Shown: piece after piece, positions 53,246 through 63,089 of the stretch | How positions within the stretch are numbered: position 1 is the stretch's first letter | How the letters are laid out: every line of letters starts with the position of its first letter | Assembly (NCBI GenBank): GCA_902527105.1 | Contig: CABZNT010000001.1 | Span: forward strand, 121,896-185,895 | Origin: an uncultured Prochlorococcus sp. | GTDB lineage: Bacteria; Cyanobacteriota; Cyanobacteriia; PCC-6307; Cyanobiaceae | DNA length: 64,000 nucleotides | Direction of reading: 5' to 3' | Program-made: the position numbers and the translations under genes | The notes under the pieces: model-generated | The model's database searches: none | What the model saw: the letters and a program-made list of their open reading frames with translations, nothing else | What the model was told of the DNA's origin: nothing

Positions 53246-54385
53246 ATGATTAATCCATATAAGAAAAACGCGAAATTGGTTTTAAGTAATGGAATTGTAT
53301 TTCCAGGATTCTTTTTTGGTGCTTCTGGTACAGCAATTGGTGAAATAGTTTTTAATACGGGAATGACCGGATATCAAGAAGTTATTACTGATCCAAGTTA
53401 TTATGGACAGTTATTAACATTCACTTATCCAGAGATTGGAAATACAGGTATTAATTTTGAAGATTCAGAATCTAATATTAATGTTAAAGGTATAATTGTT
53501 AGAAATTTTTCTTCTAATAGCAGCAATTGGAGATCTAAAAAGAATTTTAATCAATGGTTAATTGAAAAAAATATCATAGGTCTTTATGGAATTGATACAA
53601 GGGCTCTAGTTAAAATTTTAAGATCTAGTGGTGCGATGAATGGAATTATCACCTCTTTAGATAAAACTGAAGAAAGTTGTTTAAAAATAATTAACGATAC
53701 TCCAAAGATGGAGGGGTTAAATTTATCAAAAGTAGTTTCAACAAAGAATCAATATTTATGGAAAAGTCACACACAAACAATTTTTGATTTAAGAAAAAAA
53801 TATGCTGAATCGTCGAAAAAATTAAAAATAGTAGCAATTGATTTTGGAATTAAAAATTCCATTCTGAATAGACTTGTATCCCATGGTTGTGAAGTTTTGG
53901 TTTTACCTTCTCGATCTTCTCAAAAAGATGTTTTATCTAACAATCCAGATGGGATATTTTTCTCAAATGGTCCAGGCGATCCTTCTTCTGTTTCTGAAGG
54001 TATAGACTTAGCAAAATCACTAATTGAATACGGTGAAATACCTATGTTTGGTATTTGCCTTGGCCACCAAATATTTGGATTGGCATTAGGAGGTTCAACT
54101 TATAAATTACCTTTTGGACATCGTGGTTTAAATCACCCTTGCGGTGATAATAATAAAATTGAAATAACTAGTCAGAATCATGGTTTTGCTATTGATCCTA
54201 ATTCTCTCTCAAAGGATATAGTTAGAATAACCCATTACAACCTCAACGATAATACTGTGGCTGGCCTAGAGGTTAATAATAAGCCAATATTTAGTGTGCA
54301 ATATCATCCAGAAGCAGGACCTGGCCCACATGATTCAGATTATTTATTCAATAAATTTGTTTCTCTAATGTTAGAAAGATGTTGA
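53246..54385 (+). CDS. carA: Carbamoyl-phosphate synthase small subunit
   Basis: A 379-residue glutaminase subunit. The N-terminal CPSase domain has FNTGMTGYQEVITDPSYYGQ, and the C-terminal class I amidotransferase has IFFSNGPGDPSSV, the nucleophile in FGICLGHQIF and the His/Glu in VQYHPEAGPGPHD. Supplies ammonia to CarB for arginine and pyrimidines. ATG 53246 chosen over TTG 53243. Confidence 0.96.
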   Translation: MINPYKKNAKLVLSNGIVFPGFFFGASGTAIGEIVFNTGMTGYQEVITDPSYYGQLLTFTYPEIGNTGINFEDSESNINVKGIIVRNFSSNSSNWRSKKNFNQWLIEKNIIGLYGIDTRALVKILRSSGAMNGIITSLDKTEESCLKIINDTPKMEGLNLSKVVSTKNQYLWKSHTQTIFDLRKKYAESSKKLKIVAIDFGIKNSILNRLVSHGCEVLVLPSRSSQKDVLSNNPDGIFFSNGPGDPSSVSEGIDLAKSLIEYGEIPMFGICLGHQIFGLALGGSTYKLPFGHRGLNHPCGDNNKIEITSQNHGFAIDPNSLSKDIVRITHYNLNDNTVAGLEVNNKPIFSVQYHPEAGPGPHDSDYLFNKFVSLMLERC

Positions 54386-54449
54386 CATATTGTTTTCTTT
54401 TGATTTGATAATTACATTTGATATATTAATTTTTTGGAGGTATTAGATC

Positions 54450-54812
54450 ATAGAAGATTTCCAGAAGTTAACCGTTTCTTTAAGAGGAAACCTTGAGGTT
54501 AAAACAAACATTGTGGTTTTTACTTTTAAAGGCCAACTTGATGCTTTCTCAGAAAAACAATTTAAGACTTTTGTTACTAATAATTTAAAAAATGACCTTC
54601 CATTCGTTATTGATCTCACAAAAATAGATTTTTTAGATTCCTCGGGTCTTGGAGCACTTGTTCAAACTGCTAAAGAATGCAAAAAGTCGAAACTTGGTTT
54701 CTCTGTCGTTGGAAATTCTAGAGTTGCTCAAACAATTAAACTTGTTCGTTTAGGGGATTTTCTTAACTTGAAGTCAAGTCTTCAAGATGCATTAAATTAT
54801 TTGAAGAATTGA
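54450..54812 (+). CDS. STAS-domain anti-sigma-factor antagonist-like protein, non-standard start
   Basis: A STAS protein of about 120 residues with FTFKGQLDAFSEKQF, the phospho-acceptor serine region IDFLDSSGLGALVQT and RVAQTIKLVRLGDFLNL. The first ordinary start (GTG 54513) would delete the first strand of the fold, EDFQKLTVSLRGNLEV, which is in frame upstream. There, GGAGG (54436-54440) is followed by ATC (54447) and ATA (54450), the only start-like codons before a stop. I therefore propose ATA/ATC initiation. Overlaps Mini-RNase III. Confidence 0.7.
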   Translation: MEDFQKLTVSLRGNLEVKTNIVVFTFKGQLDAFSEKQFKTFVTNNLKNDLPFVIDLTKIDFLDSSGLGALVQTAKECKKSKLGFSVVGNSRVAQTIKLVRLGDFLNLKSSLQDALNYLKN

Positions 54813-55207
54813 ATTATTGGATTCAAAACTTGGTTCCTTATGGATCTCCCGAGGATATAGGCGTAATTCAACTTGCTTGGCTTGGAGATTCGGTATGGGA
54901 GCTTCACCAAAGATTAAGACATGTTCATTTCCCTTTAAAATCTAAAGATCTCCATTTATCTGTAGTAAACGAAGTAAAAGCAAAATCTCAGTCAAAATCA
55001 TTAAGACAAATTGAACATTTATTAAATTCAAATGAAATGGATCTAATTAGGCGTGCTAGAAATAAAACAAAGAGATATCCAAAATCTTCAGACCCCACCA
55101 TATACTCTAGAGCAACTGGTTTTGAAACTCTCATTGGCTGGCTATTTCTAAAAGATCCTCAAAGATTATCAACACTTTTTGAATATTTAGAATTAAATAT
55201 GAATTAA
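54809..55207 (+). CDS. mrnC: Mini-ribonuclease III
   Basis: A 132-residue RNase III-like domain lacking the double-stranded RNA-binding domain. QLAWLGDSVWELHQRLRH holds the catalytic acidic residues, with RRARNKTKR, and SRATGFETLIGWLFL the second acid. It matures 23S rRNA ends. The start is TTG 54809, overlapping the STAS gene's TGA (TTGA), so translationally coupled. Confidence 0.93.
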   Translation: MNYWIQNLVPYGSPEDIGVIQLAWLGDSVWELHQRLRHVHFPLKSKDLHLSVVNEVKAKSQSKSLRQIEHLLNSNEMDLIRRARNKTKRYPKSSDPTIYSRATGFETLIGWLFLKDPQRLSTLFEYLELNMN

Positions 55208-55211
55208 ACCT

Positions 55212-56219
55212 ATGAAAAACTCCTCTAAAAAAAATTTTCTCCAAAAAAATAATAAAGAGTACAAAAAAAATTCTGATTTTGGTTTTGACTCAAAAAATTC
55301 AAAACGTTCAGAAAAAACTGAAAAATTTTTGAAAAATTCTGCTAAAAATAAAAATATTGAAAATTTAAATTACTATGATAAAAATAATACATTTTCATCT
55401 TTAAAAAGGAGAAAGCCAACATTTAAATCTAATACAGAATTTCCTGATAATAATTCTGATATTCATCAAAAGTTTACTAATAAGAGAAATTTTGATGATT
55501 GGATATGGGGTAAACATTCGGTTTATGAGGCTCTTAGTAGCGAAAGAGCGATTAATAGGATTTGGTGTACGTCGGAAATCTTTTCTTCTGACAAATTTTA
55601 TCTTTTACTAAAGGACTTTAAATCAAAAGGAGTCCTTATTGAAGAAGTTTCATGGAACAGGCTTTCACAATTAACTTATGGTGCTTCTCATCAAGGTGTT
55701 GCATTGCAGTTAGCATATTCTAAAACAATATCCCTAGAACAATTAATCGATTTTTCTAGACATAACTGTGCGAATCCTATAATACTTGCATTAGATGGTA
55801 TAACTGATCCACATAACGTTGGCGCAATTATAAGATCAGCGGAAGCATTTGATTGCAAAGGAATTATTATTCCTCAGAGAAGATCTGCAGGATTGACGGG
55901 TACAGTCGCCAAGGTGGCTGCAGGAGCCTTAGAACACTTGCAAGTAAGTAGAGTTGTTAACTTAAATAGAGCACTTGAAGAGCTTAAGAAAAATGGTTTT
56001 CTTGTTGTTGGCTTATCTGGAGATGGGCAATTATCTATCTCAAATTTTCTAGAAAAAGCACCTTTGGTTGTTATAGTCGGCTCTGAAGATAAGGGTATTT
56101 CTTTGCTTACTCAAAAAAAATGTGATTATCTTTTAAGCATTCCTCTTAAAGGTAAGACTTCAAGTTTAAATGCCTCTGTAGCCGCCGCCATATCACTATT
56201 TCACTTGACGAGTAAATAA
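55212..56219 (+). CDS. rlmB: SpoU-family rRNA 2'-O-methyltransferase (RlmB type)
   Basis: A 335-residue protein. Residues 1-90 are a Lys/Asn/Ser-rich low-complexity extension, unlike E. coli RlmB. From about 95 the substrate-binding domain begins (IWGKHSVYEALSS), followed by the knotted SPOUT domain: DGITDPHNVGAIIRSAEAF, VVIVGSEDKGIS and SIPLKGKTSSLNASVAAAI. Methylates a 23S rRNA ribose. 4 bases after mrnC, making a STAS-mrnC-rlmB operon. Confidence 0.92.
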   Translation: MKNSSKKNFLQKNNKEYKKNSDFGFDSKNSKRSEKTEKFLKNSAKNKNIENLNYYDKNNTFSSLKRRKPTFKSNTEFPDNNSDIHQKFTNKRNFDDWIWGKHSVYEALSSERAINRIWCTSEIFSSDKFYLLLKDFKSKGVLIEEVSWNRLSQLTYGASHQGVALQLAYSKTISLEQLIDFSRHNCANPIILALDGITDPHNVGAIIRSAEAFDCKGIIIPQRRSAGLTGTVAKVAAGALEHLQVSRVVNLNRALEELKKNGFLVVGLSGDGQLSISNFLEKAPLVVIVGSEDKGISLLTQKKCDYLLSIPLKGKTSSLNASVAAAISLFHLTSK

Positions 56220-56366
56220 TTTATTTGTTAAAAGTCACGGTTATTAAAAAATCTCTAAAATGTTGTTGTTTCAATATATTTTTATGATTAATAAAAATTT
56301 ATTGAATTTTCACTACAAAATTGTATAGAATTTAACAAGAATTGATGGTCTTGCAGGCCAAAAAAA

Positions 56367-56582
56367 TTGATTAGAAACTTTGGAAACAAACTTGGATTAG
56401 CCTGGTGGGCTAAAATTGAGACAGAACAACCTAGTGGTACTTACTGGTTCGGACCATTTATTACTAAACGTAGTTTAAATGAAAATATATCTTCTTTTAT
56501 TAAAGATCTATCTGATGAAGGATCTAAAAATATTAAACATAGTTTGGTTCGATGCAAAAAAGAAGAACCACTAACTTTTTGA
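56367..56582 (+). CDS. DUF1816 protein with unusual start
   Basis: A 71-residue protein with the DUF1816 pattern GNKLGLAWWAKIETEQPSG, TYWFGPFITKRSLNENISSF and LVRCKKEEPLTF. The family is related to CpcD-like phycobilisome linker domains but here has no phycobilisome context. The only in-frame start is TTG 56367, directly after an A7 run. ATG 56345 lies upstream in another frame (MVLQAKK) and would join if one A were removed. So the true start may be 56345 with a frameshift. Confidence 0.75.
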   Translation: MIRNFGNKLGLAWWAKIETEQPSGTYWFGPFITKRSLNENISSFIKDLSDEGSKNIKHSLVRCKKEEPLTF

Positions 56583-56612
56583 TAACTTTTAATCTAAGAA
56601 ATAAATCAAGAA

Positions 56613-58061
56613 ATGAATTTTAATTCTTTAAGAAAGGAAATTATTAGCAATAATGCTTCAGTTAAGGAATTAATTAATGATTTTTTTTCCAAAATCGATC
56701 AGAAAGATTCTGAGATTAATTCATATATTTGTACTACAAAAGATAATGCTATAGCTCAAGCAGAGAAAATTGATAAATTAATTCAAAATAAAGAAAAGCT
56801 TCCTCCTCTCGCGGGGATGCCAATAGCAATAAAGGATAATATTTGCACCAGAGGTGTTGCAACAACTTGTGCTAGTAAAATGCTTAAAAGTTTTGTTGCG
56901 CCTTATGAATCCACAGCTTCGAGTAAATTATGGTCTTCAGGGGGAATTTGTTTAGGAAAAACAAATTTAGACGAATTTGCAATGGGTAGTTCAACGGAAA
57001 CTTCTGTATTTGGTGTCACTTCAAACCCTTGGGATATTAGTAGAGTGCCAGGAGGCAGTTCAGGCGGCAGTGCTGCTTCAGTTGCTGCTGGATTTTCTGC
57101 AGCGGCTATAGGCTCTGATACAGGAGGATCAATAAGACAACCAGCATCTTTTTGTGGCGTCGTAGGTCTCAAACCTACTTATGGCAGAGTTAGCAGATGG
57201 GGACTTGTTGCTTTTGCTAGCTCTCTTGATCAAATTGGCCCGATTACTAATACTGTCTCAGATGCGGCTGAAATTCTCTATACGATATCTGGTAAAGACC
57301 CCTTTGACTCAACATGTCTTGATAAGCCAGTACCAAATTATTTGACTGATTTAAATAAATCTATAAAGGGTTTAAAAATAGGAATCATTAAAGAATGTTT
57401 TGAACACCCAGGGCTTAATTCAGAAGTTAAGGAATCTGTTCTTTCTGGAATTGATAGATTCCAAGCTTTAGGGGCTGAAATTATTGAAGTTGAATGTCCT
57501 AGATTTAACGATGGAATCGCAACATATTATGTCATTGCACCATCTGAAGCCTCCGCAAATTTAGCTAGATATGATGGAGTTAAATATGGCTACAGATCGA
57601 ATGAGGGTTCAAATCTTATAGATATGACTTCAAAAAGTAGAGCAGAAGGTTTTGGAGATGAGGTACAAAGAAGAATTCTGATAGGAACTTATGCTTTGTC
57701 CGCTGGATACAGTGATGCATATTACAAGAAGGCTCAAAAAGTTAGGACACTCATAAGAAAGGATTTTGATAATGCTTTTAAGAAAGTTCATGTTTTATTA
57801 ACTCCAACATGCCCAACCACTGCTTTTTTGAAGGGAGATTTTGTCAATGATCCACTTTCAATGTATTTGTCTGATCTATTAACTGTTCCTGCTAATTTAG
57901 CAGGCCTCCCAGCAATCAGTATTCCTTGTGGTTTTGACACTAAAGGGTTACCTATTGGAATGCAATTGATAGGCAATGTATTAGAAGAATATAGAATATT
58001 GAATGCCGCAAATATCTTTGAAATTGATGCTCAGGTAATTAAGAACAGACCTTTATTTTAA
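56613..58061 (+). CDS. gatA: Glu-tRNA(Gln) amidotransferase subunit A
   Basis: A 482-residue amidase-signature protein. The catalytic Ser-cisSer-Lys triad is in [10 protein letters not shown] (Lys), [13 protein letters not shown] (cis-Ser) and [16 protein letters not shown] (nucleophile Ser). It supplies ammonia from glutamine for converting Glu-tRNA(Gln) to Gln-tRNA(Gln). Length and motifs normal. Confidence 0.97.
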   Translation: MNFNSLRKEIISNNASVKELINDFFSKIDQKDSEINSYICTTKDNAIAQAEKIDKLIQNKEKLPPLAGMPIAIKDNICTRGVATTCASKMLKSFVAPYESTASSKLWSSGGICLGKTNLDEFAMGSSTETSVFGVTSNPWDISRVPGGSSGGSAASVAAGFSAAAIGSDTGGSIRQPASFCGVVGLKPTYGRVSRWGLVAFASSLDQIGPITNTVSDAAEILYTISGKDPFDSTCLDKPVPNYLTDLNKSIKGLKIGIIKECFEHPGLNSEVKESVLSGIDRFQALGAEIIEVECPRFNDGIATYYVIAPSEASANLARYDGVKYGYRSNEGSNLIDMTSKSRAEGFGDEVQRRILIGTYALSAGYSDAYYKKAQKVRTLIRKDFDNAFKKVHVLLTPTCPTTAFLKGDFVNDPLSMYLSDLLTVPANLAGLPAISIPCGFDTKGLPIGMQLIGNVLEEYRILNAANIFEIDAQVIKNRPLF

Positions 58062-58145
58062 ATTTGTATTAATAATTAATTTGTAATCACAAAGTATAGA
58101 TCTTTTCGAAATTTTCTCTATCTTATATATATAAATTATTTGAAT

Positions 58146-61100
58146 ATGGCTTTCGTTCCGCTTCATAATCATAGTGACTACAGCTTGCTCGATGGTGCCA
58201 GTCAAATTTCAAAAATTGTTGATAGAGCTTGTGATCTTGGAATGGAATCGATAGCTCTTACTGATCATGGAGTTATGTATGGTGTTCTTGATTTGCTCAA
58301 AAAGTGTAAAGAGAAAGGTATAAAACCAATTATTGGTAATGAAATGTATGTGATTAATGGATCTATTGATGATCCTCAACCAAAAAAAGAAAAAAGATAT
58401 CATTTGGTGGTGTTAGCAAAAAATTATATTGGTTATAAGAATCTTGTTAAGTTAACAACAATTAGTCACCTAAATGGTATGAGAGGTCGAGGCATTTTTT
58501 CTAGGCCATGTATTGATAAATCTCTTTTAAGCAAATATAGTGATGGTTTGATAGTTTCTACAGCTTGTCTTGGTGGAGAGATACCTCAGGCTATATTAAA
58601 AGGTAGATTAGACGTAGCAGAGGATATAGCTCTTTGGTATAAAAAATTATTTGCTGATGACTTTTATCTAGAAATACAAGACCACGGCTCTATTGAGGAT
58701 AGGATTGTTAACGTTGAATTAATAAAAATTGGAAAGAAGCACAAAATAAAAGTCATCGCGACCAACGACGCACACTACTTATCGAGTATGGATGTTGAAG
58801 CACATGACGCTTTGCTTTGTGTATTAACAGGAAAACTAATAAGTGATGAAAAAAGATTGAGATATACCGGTACAGAATATATTAAAAGTGAAAATGAAAT
58901 GCTTGAACTTTTTAAAGATCATATTGATGATGAATCAATCATTGAGGCAGTGAACAATACAGTAGAAATATCTCAAAAAGTTGAAGAATTTGATTTGTTT
59001 GGTAATTATAGAATGCCAAAATTCCCTCTTAACGAAGATGAAGATATAGATTCATTTTCTTTCCTTACAAAATTATCAAATAAAGGCCTTTTAAAAAGAC
59101 TTAATAAAAATGATCTTTCAGAAGTTGATGAGAACTATAAAAAAAGACTATCTTCCGAATTAAAAATTATTAAAGATATGGGCTTCCCAGATTATTTTTT
59201 GGTTGTTTGGGACTACATCAAATTTGCTAGAGATAACTCTATCCCTGTAGGTCCAGGTAGAGGTTCTGCCGCAGGCTCACTAGTAGCTTATGCTCTTCAA
59301 ATTACAAATATAGATCCTGTTGAGCATGGATTGTTGTTTGAGAGATTTTTAAATCCAGCAAGAAAGTCAATGCCAGATATTGATACCGACTTTTGTATTG
59401 ATAGGAGAAATGAAGTTATAGATTATGTTACTAAACGTTATGGAGAAGATAAAGTTGCGCAAATAATTACTTTCAATAAGATGACCTCTAAGGCGGTTTT
59501 AAAAGATGTTGCAAGGGTACTAGACATACCATATGGAGAGGCGGACAAATTGGCTAAGTTAATACCGGTTGTGAGAGGGAAACCTTATAAATTAAATGAA
59601 ATGATTGATAAGAATTCTCCTAGCCAAGAGTTTAGAGACAAATATATTAATGATAATAGGGTAAAAAAATGGGTTGATTTGGCTTTGAGAATTGAAGGAA
59701 CTAATAAAACATATGGAGTTCATGCTGCTGGAGTTGTTATCGCATCAGATCCTCTAGACGAACTTGTACCTCTTCAAAGAAATAATGAAGGGCAAATAAT
59801 AACTCAATATTCCATGGACGATATCGAATCACTTGGATTATTGAAAATGGATTTCTTGGGTCTTAAGAATCTTACGATGATTGAAAAAACAGTTTCTCTT
59901 ATTAATCAATCTACTGGAAGGAGAATAAATATTGATGAGTTACCACAAAATGATGGTAAAACCTTTGATCTTATCGGGAGAGGAGATCTTGAGGGTATTT
60001 TTCAACTTGAATCTTCCGGTATGAAACAGGTCGTTAGAGATTTCAAACCTAACTCTCTAGAGGATATTTCGTCTATATTGGCTCTTTATAGACCTGGCCC
60101 TCTTGATGCAGGCCTTATACCTAAATTCATAAATAGAAAAAATGGAAACGAAAAGGTTGATTTCCCTCATCCTTTAATTAAGTCAATTCTCACTGAAACC
60201 TATGGAATTATGGTTTACCAAGAACAAATTATGAAAATTGCTCAAGACCTAGCCGGTTATTCTCTGGGTGATGCTGATTTACTTCGAAGAGCAATGGGGA
60301 AAAAGAAAGTTTCTGAAATGGTAAAGCATAGGAATATTTTTGTAGACGGTTCCATGAAGAAAGGTGTAAATGAAAAATTAGCAAATGATCTTTTTGATCA
60401 AATGGTTTTATTCGCAGAATATTGCTTTAACAAAAGCCACTCAACTGCTTATGGTGCCGTAACTTATCAAACTGCATTTTTGAAAGCTCATTTTCCTGTT
60501 GCATATATGGCAGCCCTTTTAAGTGTTAATTCTGGATCTAGTGACAAGATGCAAAGATATATTTCTAATTGTTATTCCATGGGAATAGATGTTATTTCAC
60601 CGAGCATTAATTTCTCTGGTGTCGATTTCACTATTAAGAATAATCAGATTTTATTCGGGTTGTCTGCGATCAAAAATTTAGGAGATTCTGCAATAAGAAA
60701 TATAATTGAAAATCGAAACAGTTTTGGAACCTTTAAGTCATTATCAGATTTGTGCGATCGTTTACCTTCTAATGTTCTTAACAAAAGAAGCCTTGAATCT
60801 CTAATTCATTGTGGAGCACTTGATGAGTTTTCAAATGATAATAATAGAGCTCAGTTATTGACAGATCTTGAACATGTTATTGAGTGGGCCTCTTCAAGAA
60901 ATCGTGATAGATTATCAGGGCAAGGAAATCTATTTGACTCTAATGAAGAATTTTCTAATGTTGCTTTTTCAGATTCACAATTAGCTAAGGTTGATGATTA
61001 TTCACTTATTGAGAAATTAAAGTTAGAAAAGCAGCTATTAGGCTTTTACTTGTCTGACCATCCTCTAAAGCACTTAACTAAACCAGCAAAACTTGTATCA

Positions 61101-61649
61101 CCTATAAGCATTTCGCAGTTAGAAGAAACTAAAGATAGAACCAAAGTCTCTTTGGTTGGAATGATTCCAGATTTGAAGCAAATTACAACGAGAAAAGGAG
61201 ATAGGATGGCTATAGTTCAGCTTGAAGATCTTTCTGGAAGTTGCGAAGCGATAGTTTTCCCAAAAACCTATGTCAGATTATCCGAATTTCTTTTGACTGA
61301 TACTAGATTATTGTTGTGGGGAACAATAGATAAAAAAAGTGATAAGACACAATTAATAATCGATGATTGCAGAGAAATAGATAATCTTCAATTGCTTATT
61401 ATTAATCTTGAAAGTTATCAAGCATCAGATGTAAGAGTACAAAATACATTAAGAAACTGTTTAACTAAATTTAAACCAGAAAAAGATAGATGTGGAATCA
61501 AGATTCCAGTTTTAGCTGCAGTAAGAAATGAAAATAGTGTTACCTACGTCAAATTTGGTGATCAATTTTGTATTGGAGATATACAAGGAGCCTGCAAATT
61601 ATTAAAAGAAAATTCATTCCAAGTTAACTTGAAATCTTTAGTTTCCTAG
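58146..61649 (+). CDS. dnaE: DNA polymerase III alpha subunit
   Basis: A 1167-residue replicative polymerase. N-terminal PHP domain (FVPLHNHSDYSLLDGAS, LTDHGVMYGV), polymerase core with VGPGRGSAAGSLVAYAL and the catalytic acids in PDIDTDFCIDRRNEVIDYV, the SHSTAYGAVTYQTAFLKAHFP finger segment, and a C-terminal OB-fold (TTRKGDRMAIVQLEDLSG). ATG 58146 is preferred over TTG 58140. No intein is inserted. Ends 1 base before convergent PAM68. Confidence 0.97.
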   Translation: MAFVPLHNHSDYSLLDGASQISKIVDRACDLGMESIALTDHGVMYGVLDLLKKCKEKGIKPIIGNEMYVINGSIDDPQPKKEKRYHLVVLAKNYIGYKNLVKLTTISHLNGMRGRGIFSRPCIDKSLLSKYSDGLIVSTACLGGEIPQAILKGRLDVAEDIALWYKKLFADDFYLEIQDHGSIEDRIVNVELIKIGKKHKIKVIATNDAHYLSSMDVEAHDALLCVLTGKLISDEKRLRYTGTEYIKSENEMLELFKDHIDDESIIEAVNNTVEISQKVEEFDLFGNYRMPKFPLNEDEDIDSFSFLTKLSNKGLLKRLNKNDLSEVDENYKKRLSSELKIIKDMGFPDYFLVVWDYIKFARDNSIPVGPGRGSAAGSLVAYALQITNIDPVEHGLLFERFLNPARKSMPDIDTDFCIDRRNEVIDYVTKRYGEDKVAQIITFNKMTSKAVLKDVARVLDIPYGEADKLAKLIPVVRGKPYKLNEMIDKNSPSQEFRDKYINDNRVKKWVDLALRIEGTNKTYGVHAAGVVIASDPLDELVPLQRNNEGQIITQYSMDDIESLGLLKMDFLGLKNLTMIEKTVSLINQSTGRRINIDELPQNDGKTFDLIGRGDLEGIFQLESSGMKQVVRDFKPNSLEDISSILALYRPGPLDAGLIPKFINRKNGNEKVDFPHPLIKSILTETYGIMVYQEQIMKIAQDLAGYSLGDADLLRRAMGKKKVSEMVKHRNIFVDGSMKKGVNEKLANDLFDQMVLFAEYCFNKSHSTAYGAVTYQTAFLKAHFPVAYMAALLSVNSGSSDKMQRYISNCYSMGIDVISPSINFSGVDFTIKNNQILFGLSAIKNLGDSAIRNIIENRNSFGTFKSLSDLCDRLPSNVLNKRSLESLIHCGALDEFSNDNNRAQLLTDLEHVIEWASSRNRDRLSGQGNLFDSNEEFSNVAFSDSQLAKVDDYSLIEKLKLEKQLLGFYLSDHPLKHLTKPAKLVSPISISQLEETKDRTKVSLVGMIPDLKQITTRKGDRMAIVQLEDLSGSCEAIVFPKTYVRLSEFLLTDTRLLLWGTIDKKSDKTQLIIDDCREIDNLQLLIINLESYQASDVRVQNTLRNCLTKFKPEKDRCGIKIPVLAAVRNENSVTYVKFGDQFCIGDIQGACKLLKENSFQVNLKSLVS

Positions 61650-61650
61650 A

Positions 61651-62100
61651 TTAACTTTTATCCTCGAAATTTTGCGTTGCAGGTTTGAAGGCTGCTTTTG
61701 CACGTTGTATGTTCATTGGAATATTTTCAATACCAAAAAAAGATCCAGGCTCTTTATCCCAACTGGCTGATAATATTCCAAAACTTAATCCTGCTAGACC
61801 TAACAAAAAAAACAATGCTGAAATTGCAATTGTTGATGAAGGGGGTATTTCAGCAATATTCCTTGTAACTACAATATAGCTAACAACAAAAACAGACATC
61901 CCTAATATAGTGGGTATTCCTGCTGTAAAAAATATTCGTCTTGCCATTCTATCTGCAACATATTTAGGAATACCACTTGATGATCTGTTAGGTTTAGTTT
62001 CAATATTAGATGGTTTGTCTAGATTAGCAAACGCAGTATTCTCTTGATAATTTTTTTTCTTTTTAGATTGTGTCTTTTTTTTTGATTGCTTTTTTTTCAT
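61651..62100 (-). CDS. PAM68-family photosystem II assembly protein
   Basis: A 149-residue protein: very basic N-terminus (KKKQSKKKTQSKKKKNY), a conserved segment IPKYVADRMARRIFFTAGIP, two membrane helices (TILGMSVFVVSYIVV and TIAISALFFLLGLAGLSFGIL) and the tail SASWDKEPGSFFGIENIPMN. This layout is that of PAM68 (DUF3464), which assists early photosystem II assembly in thylakoids. 10 bases after rpsO on the same strand. Confidence 0.9.
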   Translation of the reverse strand: MKKKQSKKKTQSKKKKNYQENTAFANLDKPSNIETKPNRSSSGIPKYVADRMARRIFFTAGIPTILGMSVFVVSYIVVTRNIAEIPPSSTIAISALFFLLGLAGLSFGILSASWDKEPGSFFGIENIPMNIQRAKAAFKPATQNFEDKS

Positions 62101-62109
62101 TAATTGAAA

Positions 62110-62379
62110 TCATCCTCTGATTCCAATTTTCTTTACTAATTCTTGATATCTCTGAACGTTTTTTTCTTTTATGAAAGATAGTAATCTTTTCCTTTTGCCA
62201 ATCATTTTTAATAATCCTTGCCTTGAAGCGAAATCATGAATGTTTCCTTGAAGGTGGTCACTTAATTTCGATATTCTTTTTGAAAGCAGTGCTACTTGAA
62301 CTTCGGCTGAACCTGTATCAGTTGAATGAACTTGATGAGTCTCAATTAGCTTCTGTTTTTCAGCTGTATCTAATGACAT
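62110..62379 (-). CDS. rpsO: 30S ribosomal protein S15
   Basis: An 89-residue S15. Family features [25 protein letters not shown], and [22 protein letters not shown]. Primary binder of the 16S rRNA central domain; normal length. Upstream of PAM68 and 33 bases downstream of ruvA. Confidence 0.98.
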   Translation of the reverse strand: MSLDTAEKQKLIETHQVHSTDTGSAEVQVALLSKRISKLSDHLQGNIHDFASRQGLLKMIGKRKRLLSFIKEKNVQRYQELVKKIGIRG

Positions 62380-62411
62380 AAAATTTATTTCTTTTACACT
62401 ATGATACTACG

Positions 62412-63089
62412 TCATCTAGCTAAATTACTACTATCCTTATCTAGATAATTCATAGCTAATTTCAATAAATTTTCAAATGATAATTTATTATCTTTTTGAA
62501 CAGGGAGATCTACTTCTTTATAAATAATTGGCAAAATACTCTTAATTTCCTTATTTTTGTAATTTAATGATTGAAGGGTTAACTGAAGGTCCTCTATCAT
62601 TTTATTAGTTTCAGGATCCTTAATCTCAAATTTATCATTGACTTTTTTATCTTCAAATTGTATTTCACTTTTAAATTTATTTTTTAATTCTAAAATTATC
62701 CGATCACTCATTTTTTGTCCTACACCAGGTACGGTACAAATTAACTTTTTGTTTTGTGTCTTTATTGCATTGATAACTTCACTAATGGAAAATTTATTTA
62801 ATATCCCCATACCGATTTGTGATCCAACACCTCTTATACTTAAAATTTCAATAAAAAAATTCTTCTGATCCTTTGATGTAAATCCAAATAATAAATCTGA
62901 ATCTTCTTTCTTAATATGTTTTAACCAAAGAGTGATTTCTTTATTTGATATCTGATTTGTTTTTAATTTTAGAAAAAAGGATTCTAGTATTTGTATTTCA
63001 TAACCTAATCCCTGACAATTTATTAAAACAAAAAATTTTTGATTAATTTGCCATAACTCAACCAACTCTCCATTTATCCAACTAATCAA
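62412..63089 (-). CDS. ruvA: Holliday junction branch-migration protein RuvA
   Basis: A 225-residue RuvA. The N-terminal OB-fold begins ISWINGELVELW, the helix-hairpin-helix pair is FFIEILSIRGVGSQIG and ICTVPGVGQKMSDRIILEL, and a flexible linker precedes domain III (KNKEIKSILPIIYKE, ending ENLLKLAMNYL). Binds junctions as a tetramer with RuvB elsewhere. Confidence 0.93.
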   Translation of the reverse strand: MISWINGELVELWQINQKFFVLINCQGLGYEIQILESFFLKLKTNQISNKEITLWLKHIKKEDSDLLFGFTSKDQKNFFIEILSIRGVGSQIGMGILNKFSISEVINAIKTQNKKLICTVPGVGQKMSDRIILELKNKFKSEIQFEDKKVNDKFEIKDPETNKMIEDLQLTLQSLNYKNKEIKSILPIIYKEVDLPVQKDNKLSFENLLKLAMNYLDKDSSNLAR

